A stretch of 64,000 nucleotides of DNA from an uncultured Bacteroides sp. (GTDB taxonomy: Bacteria > Bacteroidota > Bacteroidia > Bacteroidales > Bacteroidaceae). The position numbers and the translations under genes were made by a program. Below the pieces are notes generated by a model. The model did no database searches. It was not told where the DNA came from and saw only the letters and a program-made list of their open reading frames with translations. The stretch is from positions 129,059-193,058 of the forward strand of contig CAJKXC010000001.1 of NCBI GenBank assembly GCA_905203765.1. The letters run 5' to 3'. Below, piece by piece: positions 40,780 to 49,826 of this stretch. Within the stretch, counting starts at the first letter, position 1. Every line of letters begins with the position of its first letter.

Positions 40780-42351
40780 TTACTTCTTCGCGTGCGGATA
40801 ATCTATTGTGTAGTGCAATCCGCGGCTCTCCTTGCGTTCCATGGCTTGGCGGGTAATCAGATAGCCCACATTAATCATGTTGCGCAGTTCGCAAAGTTCG
40901 CGGGTGGCCTTGCTGCTCTTGAAGAGTTTCTCAGTCTCCTCGTAGATAATGTCGAGGCGGTTCCAGGCGCGCGTCAGACGGGTGTCGCTGCGGACGATGC
41001 CGACGTAGGCTTCCATAATCTGGTTCACTTCCTTCATGCTTTGCGTGATGAGCACACGCTCTTCGTTGGAGATGGTTCCTTCGTCGTTCCATTCGGGAAT
41101 ATCCTCGTTGAATTCGTATCGGTCGAGTACGCTCAGGGCATGCTTGGCGGCGGAATCGGCATAGACCACGGCTTCAATCAATGAGTTCGAAGCCAGGCGG
41201 TTTCCGCCATGCAGCCCGGTGCAGGAGCACTCGCCGATGGCATACAGGCGGCGGATGCTGCTCTGCCCGTCCAAATCCACCTTGATACCGCCGCAGAGAT
41301 AGTGGGCTGCAGGGGCTACGGGGATATAATCTTTCGTGATGTCGATACCTATCGAGAGGCATTTCTTGTAGATATTGGGGAAGTGCTTCTTGGTTTCTTC
41401 GGGGTCTTTGTGGGTGACGTCCAGATAGACATGGTCGTCACCGCGTTGCTTCATCTCGTTGTCGATGGCACGCGCCACGATGTCGCGCGGGGCGAGTGAG
41501 AGGCGCGGGTCGTACTTCTGCATAAACTCCTTGCCGTCCATCGTACGAAGCACACCGCCGTAGCCGCGCATCGCTTCGGTGATGAGGAAGCAGGGGCGGT
41601 CGCCCGGGTGGAAGAGGGCGGTGGGGTGGAACTGGATGAACTCCATGTCCTTCACCGCGCCTTTGGCACGGTACACCATTGCAATGCCGTCGCCGGTGGC
41701 AACCAGCGGATTGGTGGTGTTGCGGTACACTGCTTCGCAGCCGCCCGTAGCCATGATGGTCAGTTTGGAGAGGAAGGTGTCTACCTCGCCGGTGGCTTCG
41801 TTCAGCACGTAAGCGCCGTAGCACTTGATGCCCGGAGTGTAGCGGGTGACGATGATGCCCAGATGGTGCTGGGTGATGATTTCTACGGCATAGAAATTGG
41901 TAAATACCGTGATGTTGGGATGCTGTTTCACAGCTTCGATCAGGCTGGTTTGTATCTCTGCACCCGTATTGTCCTGGTGGTGCAGGATGCGGAACTCGGA
42001 GTGTCCGCCTTCCTTGTGCAGGTCGAATTCTCCGCTTTCTTTCTTGTCGAAGTTCACTCCCCAGTTGATGAGTTCGTTTATCTGCTTGGGGGCGTTGCGC
42101 ACTACTTTCTCCACGGCTTCGCGGTCGCTGATCCAGTCGCCGGCAATCATGGTGTCTTCTATATGTTTTTCAAAATTGTCTACTTTCAGATTGGTGACTG
42201 AGGCGATACCACCTTGTGCAAAGTAGGTGTTTGACTCTTCCAGACCTGCCTTGCAGATGAGGGCTACTGTTCCTTTATGCGCCACTTTGAGCGCAAAACT
42301 CATACCGGCAATTCCAGAGCCGATAACGAGAAAATCGAACTTTCTTACCAT
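40780..42351 (-). CDS. nadB: L-aspartate oxidase
   Basis: The ATG at 42351 gives 523 residues (MVRKFDFLVIGSGIAGMSFAL). The dinucleotide-binding GSGIAGMS at the N-terminus, SNTYFAQGGIAS, the catalytic region (GAYVLNEATGEV, QFHPTALFHPGDRPCFLITEAMRGYGG) and HYLCGGIKVDLDGQSS are typical of NadB and related flavoproteins. It oxidises aspartate to iminoaspartate for NadA. A TAGTTTTG -7 element lies on the minus strand at 42373-42380. Confidence 0.97.
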   Translation of the reverse strand: MVRKFDFLVIGSGIAGMSFALKVAHKGTVALICKAGLEESNTYFAQGGIASVTNLKVDNFEKHIEDTMIAGDWISDREAVEKVVRNAPKQINELINWGVNFDKKESGEFDLHKEGGHSEFRILHHQDNTGAEIQTSLIEAVKQHPNITVFTNFYAVEIITQHHLGIIVTRYTPGIKCYGAYVLNEATGEVDTFLSKLTIMATGGCEAVYRNTTNPLVATGDGIAMVYRAKGAVKDMEFIQFHPTALFHPGDRPCFLITEAMRGYGGVLRTMDGKEFMQKYDPRLSLAPRDIVARAIDNEMKQRGDDHVYLDVTHKDPEETKKHFPNIYKKCLSIGIDITKDYIPVAPAAHYLCGGIKVDLDGQSSIRRLYAIGECSCTGLHGGNRLASNSLIEAVVYADSAAKHALSVLDRYEFNEDIPEWNDEGTISNEERVLITQSMKEVNQIMEAYVGIVRSDTRLTRAWNRLDIIYEETEKLFKSSKATRELCELRNMINVGYLITRQAMERKESRGLHYTIDYPHAKK

Positions 42352-42372
42352 AGGTTTGTATATTTGATGTTG

Positions 42373-42380
42373 CAAAACTA
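42373..42380 (-). promoter_or_regulatory. -7 element for nadB
   Basis: The minus strand reads TAGTTTTG, 22 bases before the nadB ATG, supporting the shorter start. Confidence 0.55.
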
Positions 42381-42459
42381 CAAAATAACTACATTCCTTG
42401 TGCCATCTGTCCGCATTAATTCGCAGAAATACCTACCTTTACCGCAAAAATCTGACATT

Positions 42460-42852
42460 ATGAACCGTATTTTCCATGCCCGCATCGCCGTGGGTCAGTA
42501 TTTATTCTTGATTATGATAGCCGCCCTGGCTGTTTTCGGGCTGTGGGAGAAGCATATTCTCGTAGCGGTTATAGCCATGCTTTGGCTGATAGTCTCCATT
42601 GAGAGGCTGATTCATACTACTTATACAATCACCCCCGACGGGAAACTGGTTCTGTTCTTCGGTCGTTTCTCGCGTGGCAAAGAGATTCTGTTGAAAGACA
42701 TCATTTCCGTAGAGCGCGCTTCTTCCATGCAGATAGGACGGTTTGCCGTAATGCGCTACGTGCTGGTGAAGTACGGGGCGGGGAAGTGCCTGGCATTGCT
42801 TCCGGTGAAGGAAGAAGAGTTTATCCGGTTGCTGGGAGAGAGAAAAGGATAA
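42460..42852 (+). CDS. Small PH-like membrane protein
   Basis: The ATG at 42460 (MNRIFHARIAVGQYLF) gives 130 residues with two adjacent transmembrane segments (YLFLIMIAALAVFGLW and ILVAVIAMLWLIVSIE). A C-terminal PH-type (bPH/YdbT-like) strand-rich domain follows (YTITPDGKLVLFFGRFSRGKEILLKDIISVERASS...). The function is unknown. A longer frame open upstream overlaps nadB and is not supported. A TACCTTTA box lies about 30 bases upstream. Confidence 0.7.
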   Translation: MNRIFHARIAVGQYLFLIMIAALAVFGLWEKHILVAVIAMLWLIVSIERLIHTTYTITPDGKLVLFFGRFSRGKEILLKDIISVERASSMQIGRFAVMRYVLVKYGAGKCLALLPVKEEEFIRLLGERKG

Positions 42853-42942
42853 TATTGAATGTTTTTACACAAAAAAGACAAGGAAAGAGTACAATGACAG
42901 AATACTTGTCGTATCTTGCAGGCTTAAACCTGACAAAAGAAG

Positions 42943-43509
42943 ATGGAACACAATTTACAAATCATTCGGGAACAAGAAATAGAGGCTTGCTTGATTGAGT
43001 TGAGAGGACAAAAGGTACTGTTGGACCGTGATGTGGCAATACTTTATGGAGTGGAGACAAAGCGGGTGAATGAGGCGGTGAAGAACAATCCCGAGAGATT
43101 TCCGGAAGGTTATATTATTGAATTGAATAATAGAGAGATACAACACTTGCGGTCGAAATTTTCGACCACAAAGTTGTCTCCTAAGGTGCGCTCTATTCCT
43201 AAAGCCTTTACCGAAAAAGGTCTTTATATGCTTGCCACCATTCTGAAAAGTCCCCGTGCAGTGGCTACCACCCTCGCTATTATCGAATCTTTCGCTCGCC
43301 TGCGCGAACTTGCCCGCAATATTGATATTTTGTCATCCGAGCCGGACGAAGAAAAGCAGAAGAGCTTGATGCAGCGTAGTGGCGAATTGTTGAATGACTT
43401 GCTGATGGCTGATGAAGGCGGTGATGTGACTGAAACTGAGTCTTCTATCGAACTGAACTTGTATGCTCTGAAGATGAAGCGGACAGTAAAGAAAACAAAG
43501 AAAGGATAA
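42943..43509 (+). CDS. ORF6N-domain protein
   Basis: The 188-residue protein contains the ORF6N domain (IIREQEIEACLIELRGQKVLLDRDVAILYGVETKRVNEAVKNN then ERFPEGYIIELNN). A C-terminal helical region (RAVATTLAIIESFARLRELARNI) follows, and the end is lysine-rich. ORF6N proteins derive from phage antirepressors (KilA-N relatives) and probably bind DNA. It stands alone, likely a domesticated phage-type gene; no phage genes are adjacent. Confidence 0.85.
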   Translation: MEHNLQIIREQEIEACLIELRGQKVLLDRDVAILYGVETKRVNEAVKNNPERFPEGYIIELNNREIQHLRSKFSTTKLSPKVRSIPKAFTEKGLYMLATILKSPRAVATTLAIIESFARLRELARNIDILSSEPDEEKQKSLMQRSGELLNDLLMADEGGDVTETESSIELNLYALKMKRTVKKTKKG

Positions 43510-43634
43510 TCGGCTTCGCCTTTCTTTCCTTGTTAATAAATAAATCACGACTATAAACAAAACTTAATTTTAGTTCTTCTCTTTGCAGTCTTTCGGATAT
43601 GGGCGCGTCCATTCTGCAAAAATAGAGAACAATC

Positions 43635-44381
43635 ATGAACTTGAATTGCGCCATTTTACATGCAGACATAGAGGTTGCCGGAAAGATAGAAGAATACATC
43701 AGCAAGATACCTTTCCTTTCGTTATGCGGGAAATACGCAGATCCTCTTGAAGCATTGAAAGATTATTATGAGACGAAAGTAGAAGTTTACTTTGTCGGCA
43801 TCTACCCCGTAGAAGAAGGGGGGATTGACGGGATGGACTTTTGCAGGCTGCTGTCCTCGTCTACCCGTGTTATTTTCATTACAGACACCGACCGCCATGC
43901 TGCCGAGTGCTTCCGCCTCGATGCTTTGGACTACTTGTCGGGCGTCGTCAATTTTTCTACCTTTTTCCAGTCAGTGAGCAAGGCTGCACGCTGGTTCTCT
44001 TTGCAAGAGGGCGGTGCTGCCGGTCAGAATCCTTCCAAGAGCCAGGAAGAATCGCCGAAAGTGATTTATGTAAGGTCCGACAGCCGTATTATGCGGCTGG
44101 ATTTGGAACAGATCAATTATATAGAAGGCTTGGGAGATTATGTCAAAATCTACTGCAAAGGTTCTTCCAAACCTATCCTGAGCCTGTGCAGCATGAAGTA
44201 TATGGAAGAGAAACTTCCTGCCAGTGAGTTTATCCGGATACACCGTTCTTTTATCGTCCGCCTGTGCAGCATCAGTGCCATAGGACGAGGCTCGGTAGTG
44301 ATTGAGCAGAAAGATGTACCTATCGGTGATGCGTACCGCGAACGGGTGAAGGGATATGTATCGGGGTTGGCGGTGCTGTAA
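43635..44381 (+). CDS. LytTR regulator with degenerate receiver domain
   Basis: The 248-residue protein has a receiver-like N-terminal half and a LytTR DNA-binding C-terminal half (YVRSDSRIMRLDLEQINYIEGLGDYVKIYC, then FIRIHRSFIVRLCSISAI). The receiver lacks the phosphorylation set: position 55 is Gly (VYFVGIYPVEEG) where Asp is expected, the N-terminal acidic pair is replaced by HAD, and the conserved Lys region reads DYLSGVV. It is therefore likely phosphorylation-independent. No cognate kinase is adjacent. Confidence 0.85.
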   Translation: MNLNCAILHADIEVAGKIEEYISKIPFLSLCGKYADPLEALKDYYETKVEVYFVGIYPVEEGGIDGMDFCRLLSSSTRVIFITDTDRHAAECFRLDALDYLSGVVNFSTFFQSVSKAARWFSLQEGGAAGQNPSKSQEESPKVIYVRSDSRIMRLDLEQINYIEGLGDYVKIYCKGSSKPILSLCSMKYMEEKLPASEFIRIHRSFIVRLCSISAIGRGSVVIEQKDVPIGDAYRERVKGYVSGLAVL

Positions 44382-44389
44382 ATTCCGAT

Positions 44390-45601
44390 TTACTTCAGTT
44401 TCGCCTTCGACAACCTCTCCCCGAACGTCAGATTCAGATTCAGACTGAACCGGCTTTCCTGCATCAGATTGCTGCGCGAGTTTATCTGCTTCCGCCAGGT
44501 AGCGCCCAGCGAAAGATAAGAGTACCGGATCGGGAAGCTGGCTCCGGCGCTGACTTCGAGATACTGCATCTTCCCCCCTTTCAAGTTAATATAAGAATTA
44601 CTGAATCCTACTCCCCCCATCAGTTCTGTAGAGCGTGGCAGTCGGGGCTGGGTGATGTAGCTGCCCCCTATGTTCAGCTTATGCTGGTTCTCGTACTTCA
44701 TGGAAGTGTACGAGGAAGAGTTGCGGCTCCAATCCAGGTAATTATAGTCGGCGGTCAGCACCCAGCGCGGGGTGGTTGTGGAGACGCCGGCGCCGAGGTG
44801 GGTGGGCAGGTATTGCGTACGGCTGTGATAACCCTTGTCCACGCCCTGGCTGGTGGAAGAATTGCTGTAAGTCAGTTTGTTGTCATGGTTGATACGGAAG
44901 GAAGGCGCAAACACGACTCCCGCCGCCCACGTCCGTTGCCCGGTGGCGGCAAATTCGTAATGTACTCCGAAGTCGGCGTAGAAAGCGCGCTTTGAGGATT
45001 CGTACTTCACAACGGCGCTTTCCTGCGTCTCGCTCTGTGTTACGGTTCCTGCTATCATGCCCAGGTTCACGCCTACGGACCACTGCCGCGTCAGTGCGAA
45101 GGCGTTGGTGATGTAGCAACGATACAATCCCCCCGTGCCTTCGAACAGGGAATAGGTGTACTTGCCGGGCACGCCTTCCACCGCTTCTTCGGTCTGAATG
45201 ACGTAGCCCACGCTGCTATAAGGCGCCATGCCCGCGATGGCATACCAGCGCGGAAGAATGCGGAAACCCATGCTGATGCGGTTGGGATTTCCGGTAGCGT
45301 TGGAACTGTGCTCGCTCAGGAAGGAGTAGCGGGCGTATGACGCCGATGCACCCACGTCGAAGGTGAAGCAAGTGCTGTCCATGCGGGTGATGGCTGCCGG
45401 GTTCAGGGTATTCTGAAACCCGATGCGGTTCAGGGCGATGCCTACGTTGCCCATGCCGGCGTAGCGGCCGCCGTCACTGGCACTGAGTTCGCCTACTCCG
45501 TACATGGACGTGGGCAGGTTGGTGGTGTTTTGGGCTATGGCGGCGGGGCTTGCCAGGCACAGGCTACACAGCAAGAGGGCGGTGGGATAGGAATGTCTCA
45601 T
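44390..45601 (-). CDS. FadL/OMPP1-like outer-membrane protein
   Basis: The 403-residue protein has a signal peptide (LLLCSLCLASPAAIAQ) and a beta-barrel-type body (SMYGVGELSASDGGRYAGMGNVGIALN typical of FadL-like openings, regular aromatic strand pairs, and C-terminal RFSLNLNLTFGERL). It may transport hydrophobic compounds or be a structural porin. It overlaps the upstream DUF4270 gene by four bases, so both are translated from the same message. Confidence 0.75.
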   Translation of the reverse strand: MRHSYPTALLLCSLCLASPAAIAQNTTNLPTSMYGVGELSASDGGRYAGMGNVGIALNRIGFQNTLNPAAITRMDSTCFTFDVGASASYARYSFLSEHSSNATGNPNRISMGFRILPRWYAIAGMAPYSSVGYVIQTEEAVEGVPGKYTYSLFEGTGGLYRCYITNAFALTRQWSVGVNLGMIAGTVTQSETQESAVVKYESSKRAFYADFGVHYEFAATGQRTWAAGVVFAPSFRINHDNKLTYSNSSTSQGVDKGYHSRTQYLPTHLGAGVSTTTPRWVLTADYNYLDWSRNSSSYTSMKYENQHKLNIGGSYITQPRLPRSTELMGGVGFSNSYINLKGGKMQYLEVSAGASFPIRYSYLSLGATWRKQINSRSNLMQESRFSLNLNLTFGERLSKAKLK

Positions 45602-46914
45602 TTCTCGTTGTATATTTTAAATCTTACGTCCAGTCTGCACTGCCGGTCCTTGTCGGGGGCATTGGTGAAGATTACCTGGTTGAAGGTGGTGGTGGTTTCT
45701 TTGTCCGTCAGGCTCATCAGCAGTTTCTGCCGCTTGATGCCCCAGGTGCCGAAGTTGTTGCGGATGAACTGGGTGAGGTCGAAGGAGTAGTAGGTTTCCT
45801 TGCCATAGAATTGGTCTACGGTGAGGTTGCCGGTTTGCACCGTTACTCCGTCGCTGCCGTACACGTAGTCTTCCAGCACGTTGTTCTCGTCCGTGATGTA
45901 GAGGCGTATGTCCTGCGGCAACTGGCTCACTTCGTTGTAGCTTCGGGCGAGGGGGTAGAGGTAGAGGGTGGCGCTTTCTATGGAGACGATTTCTCCGGCG
46001 CTTCCCAGTTCGTTCAGGAAGGGGAATTCCAGTTGGTTGTAATATCCCGTCAGTCCTTGCATATAGGCCTGGTAACCCATGTCGCCGGAGTGGACGAGGT
46101 TTTCTATTCCGCTTTGCAGTCCGTCGAGGTAGGTGCCGGTGGGGTCGCGCCGGATGCCGGTGTAGGCGTATTGGGTGTTCACGCTGAAGGTCAGCACCTG
46201 CTCGGTTCGCTGGTTGGATACTTCCTGGTAGTGCAGGTTGAGGCTCATGGCGGAGTCGTTCACTATGAATCCGGTGATGCACTGCCCGTCGGTTTCGGGC
46301 ACGAAGGCCAGTCCGGGGAACTTCTTCTTGAACTTCTCCTGGGTATTGAAGTAATCGTCCTGGGCTACGAGGTCATTCAGCAGTTGCCGTCCCCACGCAT
46401 CGGGCAGGCGCACGGTCACTTCCTTTTTCCGCCCCGGGCAGGGGGTGAAGGTGAAGCTGAAGAGCGGGGTGTCTTCCATCGGCAGTACGGTGGTGTTGTA
46501 TAGGTCTTCGTCGTTGTCCAGCACGATGGGGTGCTTCAGTTGGTAGACGGTGATGCGCTGCTGTGTCAGCGTGTCTCCCCAGAAGTGTCCCGAGGGTACC
46601 ATCCGCAGCACGAGCGAGTCGAGGGTATAGGTGCAATCTGTGTTGGGGGTGAAGCTCCTGACGGAATATTCGGCATAGTAGGTAGCCGCCACTTCGCCCC
46701 ATGCGCTGTGCCGGTAGTGCCCCAGTTGGCAGATGCTGTCGTCCCGGGTTTCTATGGAATCCAAGAGGATGGTGCTGATGTCTACCGAGCAGGTATCTAC
46801 ATATACATTATAGAAAGAGCTCTCTACGAGGCTTTTTCCCAATGCCGAGTTCTCATCCTGGCAGGCGCAGAGGATGAGGATGATAATTAGCGGAATATGC
46901 AATAAATTCTTCAT
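45598..46914 (-). CDS. DUF4270 lipoprotein
   Basis: The ATG at 46914 gives 438 residues with a lipobox signal (ILCAC, after a hydrophobic stretch MKNLLHIPLIIILILCAC). The body matches DUF4270 (VESSFYNVYVDTCSVDISTILLDSIETRDDS; YSVRSFTPNTDCTYTLDSLVLRM; FDLTQFIRNNFGTWG). Function is unknown; a surface or periplasmic lipoprotein is likely. Co-translated with the FadL-like gene. A long palindromic repeat lies directly upstream. Confidence 0.85.
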   Translation of the reverse strand: MKNLLHIPLIIILILCACQDENSALGKSLVESSFYNVYVDTCSVDISTILLDSIETRDDSICQLGHYRHSAWGEVAATYYAEYSVRSFTPNTDCTYTLDSLVLRMVPSGHFWGDTLTQQRITVYQLKHPIVLDNDEDLYNTTVLPMEDTPLFSFTFTPCPGRKKEVTVRLPDAWGRQLLNDLVAQDDYFNTQEKFKKKFPGLAFVPETDGQCITGFIVNDSAMSLNLHYQEVSNQRTEQVLTFSVNTQYAYTGIRRDPTGTYLDGLQSGIENLVHSGDMGYQAYMQGLTGYYNQLEFPFLNELGSAGEIVSIESATLYLYPLARSYNEVSQLPQDIRLYITDENNVLEDYVYGSDGVTVQTGNLTVDQFYGKETYYSFDLTQFIRNNFGTWGIKRQKLLMSLTDKETTTTFNQVIFTNAPDKDRQCRLDVRFKIYNEK

Positions 46915-46942
46915 AAGTGCTGTTATGTTGTTAATTGAAGGG

Positions 46943-47099
46943 TTCACCACAGAGGACACAGAGTCTCACAGAGTTTTTGATAGAAACGCAGATTCACGCA
47001 GATTTACGCAGATTATTCATGTCTTTCCTCTTTGCGGAAATCTGCGTGAATCCGCGTTTTGTTTTTCCCTCTGTGCGCCTCTGTGTCCTCTGTGGTGAA
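46943..47099. repeat. 157-bp palindromic intergenic element, copy A
   Basis: The outer 21-base arms (TTCACCACAGAGGACACAGAG and its inverse) are perfect, and the inner arms (CGCAGATTCACGCAGATT and AATCTGCGTGAATCCGCG) also pair, so almost the whole element can fold as one hairpin. A second copy (62349-62510) shares most of the sequence. It sits between the DUF4270 gene and the Kelch promoter. Confidence 0.9.
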
Positions 47100-47211
47100 T
47101 CCCGCCGCAAAGGAAAATCAAACTTTCCTATCTTCCTATTAAAATCGCCCATCGGGCGTGTTTTATCGGTAAAGGCGTTTAACGGGAATTTCGAGCGGTT
47201 CGTCGGTTATT

Positions 47212-47243
47212 TTTGTCGTTGTGATTCGGGCGGTTTATTTTTG
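47212..47243 (+). promoter_or_regulatory. -33/-7 promoter for Kelch lipoprotein
   Basis: TTTG (47212-47215) and TATTTTTG (47236-47243) are separated by 20 bases, close to the consensus layout, 40 bases before the ATG at 47283. Confidence 0.6.
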
Positions 47244-47282
47244 CGACCAAAAAGATTAGTAATTAAAAACATTCTAAGAAAA

Positions 47283-48359
47283 ATGAATCGACTATTAGTA
47301 GGAATGATGCTGCTGGCAACTCTATGCGTGACCGGCAGTTGCACGGACGACGATGAATACACGCAGGGACAGTGGTGGAAGAAAGCAAGCTACAACGGCG
47401 TGTACCGTGCCTATGCTTCGAGCTTTACCATCGGCAACAAGGGTTATCTGTGTTGCGGATTCTATGGGGCGAACAAGGATTACCTGAACGACCTTTGGGA
47501 GTATGATATGGATAGAAACAGTTGGACGCAGTGTGCGGATATGCCCGTTGTGGGGCGTATGGCTGCTGCCGGTTTTGCTGCAAACGGTAAGGGGTACATT
47601 ACTACGGGTTCCGTCAAGGATGGTTCCTCTTCCTACTGCGTGGCAGATACATGGGAGTACGACCCGGCTACGGATACCTGGACGCGGAAAGACGACTTCA
47701 AAGGTGGAGTGCGCGACGGGGCATTGGCTTTCAGCATAGGCGGATATGGCTATGTGGGCACAGGGCGCAACAATGATGCCACCGGCAGCGAAAGTGCCTA
47801 CAAGATGGACTTCTACCGCTTCAACCCCACCGGTGCGGAAGGCTCGCAGTGGGAAGCCGTAACCGGTTACGGGGGTGAAAAGCGCTACTTCGGTACGGCT
47901 TTCGTTATCGACGATGTGGCATACGTCTGCTGCGGCAGGAACAACAGTACCGACTTAGTGGATTTCTGGAAATTCGACGGAAGCGCCTGGACGCAGCTAC
48001 GCGACATTGCCGATACGGATTCCGATAATGACTATGACGATGATTATGCCATTACGCGTTCCGAAGCCGTGTCTTTCACCATCGGGGGCAGGGGATTTGT
48101 GGCTACCGGTTCGCGTGGCAGTTCCCTGAGCAGTGATTACTGGATGTACAATCCCGACCAGGATTTGTGGTACGGCGACTCCGACGATGACTTTACTCCG
48201 ATTACCGACGTGCACAATTATCCTTCAGGCGCATCATCGCGCAAGGCTGCCGTTTCCTTCTCCAACGGTGAGCGCGGCTTTGTGCTGACGGGTGCGAGCG
48301 GTAACAGTTATTTCGATGATGTTTACGAGCTTTTGCCCGATGAGGAAGAAGAAGTCTGA
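47283..48359 (+). CDS. Kelch-repeat lipoprotein
   Basis: The ATG at 47283 gives 358 residues with a lipobox (VTGSC after MLLATLC) and a series of Kelch-like blades: NDLWEYDMDRNSWTQCADMP, ADTWEYDPATDTWTRKDDF, VDFWKFDGSAWTQLRD, SDYWMYNPDQDLWYG. Each has the hydrophobic-G-G and W-x-Y/F-D pattern of a beta-propeller. The protein is predicted to be exposed on the outer membrane and may bind glycans or proteins. No partner is clear. Confidence 0.85.
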   Translation: MNRLLVGMMLLATLCVTGSCTDDDEYTQGQWWKKASYNGVYRAYASSFTIGNKGYLCCGFYGANKDYLNDLWEYDMDRNSWTQCADMPVVGRMAAAGFAANGKGYITTGSVKDGSSSYCVADTWEYDPATDTWTRKDDFKGGVRDGALAFSIGGYGYVGTGRNNDATGSESAYKMDFYRFNPTGAEGSQWEAVTGYGGEKRYFGTAFVIDDVAYVCCGRNNSTDLVDFWKFDGSAWTQLRDIADTDSDNDYDDDYAITRSEAVSFTIGGRGFVATGSRGSSLSSDYWMYNPDQDLWYGDSDDDFTPITDVHNYPSGASSRKAAVSFSNGERGFVLTGASGNSYFDDVYELLPDEEEEV

Positions 48360-48392
48360 TTTAGTTGGATGCAAGTTGCAATAAAATAACTT

Positions 48393-48737
48393 ATGAAGCT
48401 GATGTTTATTATGAAGATAGGTGTGCTGTCCCTTGTGGCGGCATGCCTTTCTTGTTGTTCGGGACGCACAGGTGCCGGCAGCAATGAGTTGAAGTGCCGG
48501 GTGATGCAGGTAGAAGGTGGCTACGGCTATGTAGTGCTTCATGGAGCGGATACGCTGATTTATCAGCCCTATATCCCTGCTGTGAGCGGGCACCTGCCGT
48601 TTGCCACAAAGAAAGAAGCCCTGGCAGCGGGCAAACTTGTATGCCGGAAACTTGCTGAAGGCAAGCCCCCGGCACTGAGTCGGGAAGAAATAAAATCGTG
48701 CCTGACAGACACTGGTGCTTGTCACGACAAAGACTAG
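48393..48737 (+). CDS. DUF4907 protein whose 3' end runs into a repeat array
   Basis: The 114-residue protein has a signal sequence with possible lipobox (SLVAACLSCC) and a DUF4907 body (GGYGYVVLHGADTLIYQPYIPAVSGHLPFATKKEALAAGKLVCRKL). The last ten or so codons lie in the 22-base array that starts at 48709, so the C-terminus is partly repeat-derived. Function is unknown. It likely shares the Kelch transcript (34 bases apart). Confidence 0.8.
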   Translation: MKLMFIMKIGVLSLVAACLSCCSGRTGAGSNELKCRVMQVEGGYGYVVLHGADTLIYQPYIPAVSGHLPFATKKEALAAGKLVCRKLAEGKPPALSREEIKSCLTDTGACHDKD

Positions 48738-48815
48738 TGTCTGTCGCGTTGAACACTGGTCTCTGTCACGACAGACACTGGAGTCTGTCGTGATGCGACA
48801 AACGCCAGTGTTTGT
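48709..48815. repeat. 22-bp array (ACACTGG/CTGTC type) at the DUF4907 3' end
   Basis: Units begin at 48709, 48731, 48753 and 48775, each 22 bases apart, with words ACACTGGTGCTTGTC, AGACTAGTGTCTGTC, ACACTGGTCTCTGTC and ACACTGGAGTCTGTC. A final inverted unit (AACGCCAGTGTTTGT) follows. The same family appears in two units at 27723-27766. Neighbouring units in inverse order can pair. Confidence 0.85.
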
Positions 48816-48835
48816 TTAGATGGGATTATTGCGAA

Positions 48836-49768
48836 TTATTCTTCTTCCGGCAAGTCTTTGGTATCGTGATGAAACTCCGAGTAGGCATAGGGATATGTCC
48901 TTACGAATTTCCCCTTGAATTGCCGTTCTGCATGGGTATCGGTGTTGACGATGGTCAGTGTGTAAGTCACCTGTAGCTCTTTGTAGTATATGTCTCCCCA
49001 ATATATGTTTGTTTTCATGGGTTCTAAAGTAAACGTAAAGGGGACATCTTTCTGCTTATTCTCCAATGTTGTCGAGTGGTTACTATAAGTAAGCATAATG
49101 GTATCATCAAGTATTATCTCCCCGTTTTCTATTTTTATGGGCACTACCACTGTATGCGCTATATGTTCGCCTACCCAACTGAATGCACCGGTTTCTGAAC
49201 TGTAGAATGAGCAGTATGTCTTGCCGTCTTCATAGGGTTTTAGGGTGATTTCCGTTGAAGTATCAGAGCGATAGTTGACAATTCTTGACCATTTGAAGCC
49301 TGCTATTTCTTTTTCTCCATCTCCTTCTTCCAAGCTGTAAACCATTGACTTCAACCGGAGGGAACTGGTACACACCTTCTGATGTATAATGATTTGCTCC
49401 TTATAAAACCCTGATTTCATTTCAAGGTTTATGATAAATCCGCGTTCTGTTCCGTAGAAATTATCTTCTACTTCGATGGTAAGTGCCTTCTCTTTCTCGC
49501 GTTTGATGGTGGCCCATCCGTAGTAGACGGTTCCCAATTCTTCTAATTGGGTAGAGCTGCCAATGGGGGAATATCCGTCAAGGTCGGTCACAGAGGCTAT
49601 GCGCCAATCGCTGCGGCTCATATCTATCTGCAAGGTGGTGGCATCACCTTCGAGGGTTGTTTCCTGAATGGACGAGAGGCGTTCGTTGTCATCGTCGCTG
49701 CAAGCAGTCACGGTGCAGAGCAGAAGGGCGAATAGGGGGATGAATCGGAATAACTGTAGTGTTTTCAT
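48836..49768 (-). CDS. Lipoprotein with BACON-like N-terminal domain
   Basis: The 310-residue protein has a lipobox signal (FALLLCTVTACSD). The region after it resembles the BACON/Ig-like domain (ATTLQIDMSRSDWRIASVTDLDGYSP, KALTIEVEDNFYGTERGFIINLEMKSGFYKEQIIIHQK). BACON domains are thought to bind glycans or mucin. The remaining 150 residues are not recognised. A -7 element (TATCTTTG) lies on the minus strand at 49827-49834. Confidence 0.7.
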   Translation of the reverse strand: MKTLQLFRFIPLFALLLCTVTACSDDDNERLSSIQETTLEGDATTLQIDMSRSDWRIASVTDLDGYSPIGSSTQLEELGTVYYGWATIKREKEKALTIEVEDNFYGTERGFIINLEMKSGFYKEQIIIHQKVCTSSLRLKSMVYSLEEGDGEKEIAGFKWSRIVNYRSDTSTEITLKPYEDGKTYCSFYSSETGAFSWVGEHIAHTVVVPIKIENGEIILDDTIMLTYSNHSTTLENKQKDVPFTFTLEPMKTNIYWGDIYYKELQVTYTLTIVNTDTHAERQFKGKFVRTYPYAYSEFHHDTKDLPEEE

Positions 49769-49826
49769 ACTGAATATAGCTTAGTTCATGTCAATTAGCG
49801 CGCAATCGTTGCGTGAATGTACGCTG

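Noticed and set aside
42277..42459. Long start for the PH-like protein at 42277
   Set aside because: It lies inside nadB on the other strand; the ATG at 42460 with hydrophobic N-terminus is the better start.
46915..47282. Coding extension of the Kelch gene upstream to 46935
   Set aside because: The extension translates through a palindromic repeat and the promoter; the lipobox signal peptide begins at the ATG at 47283.
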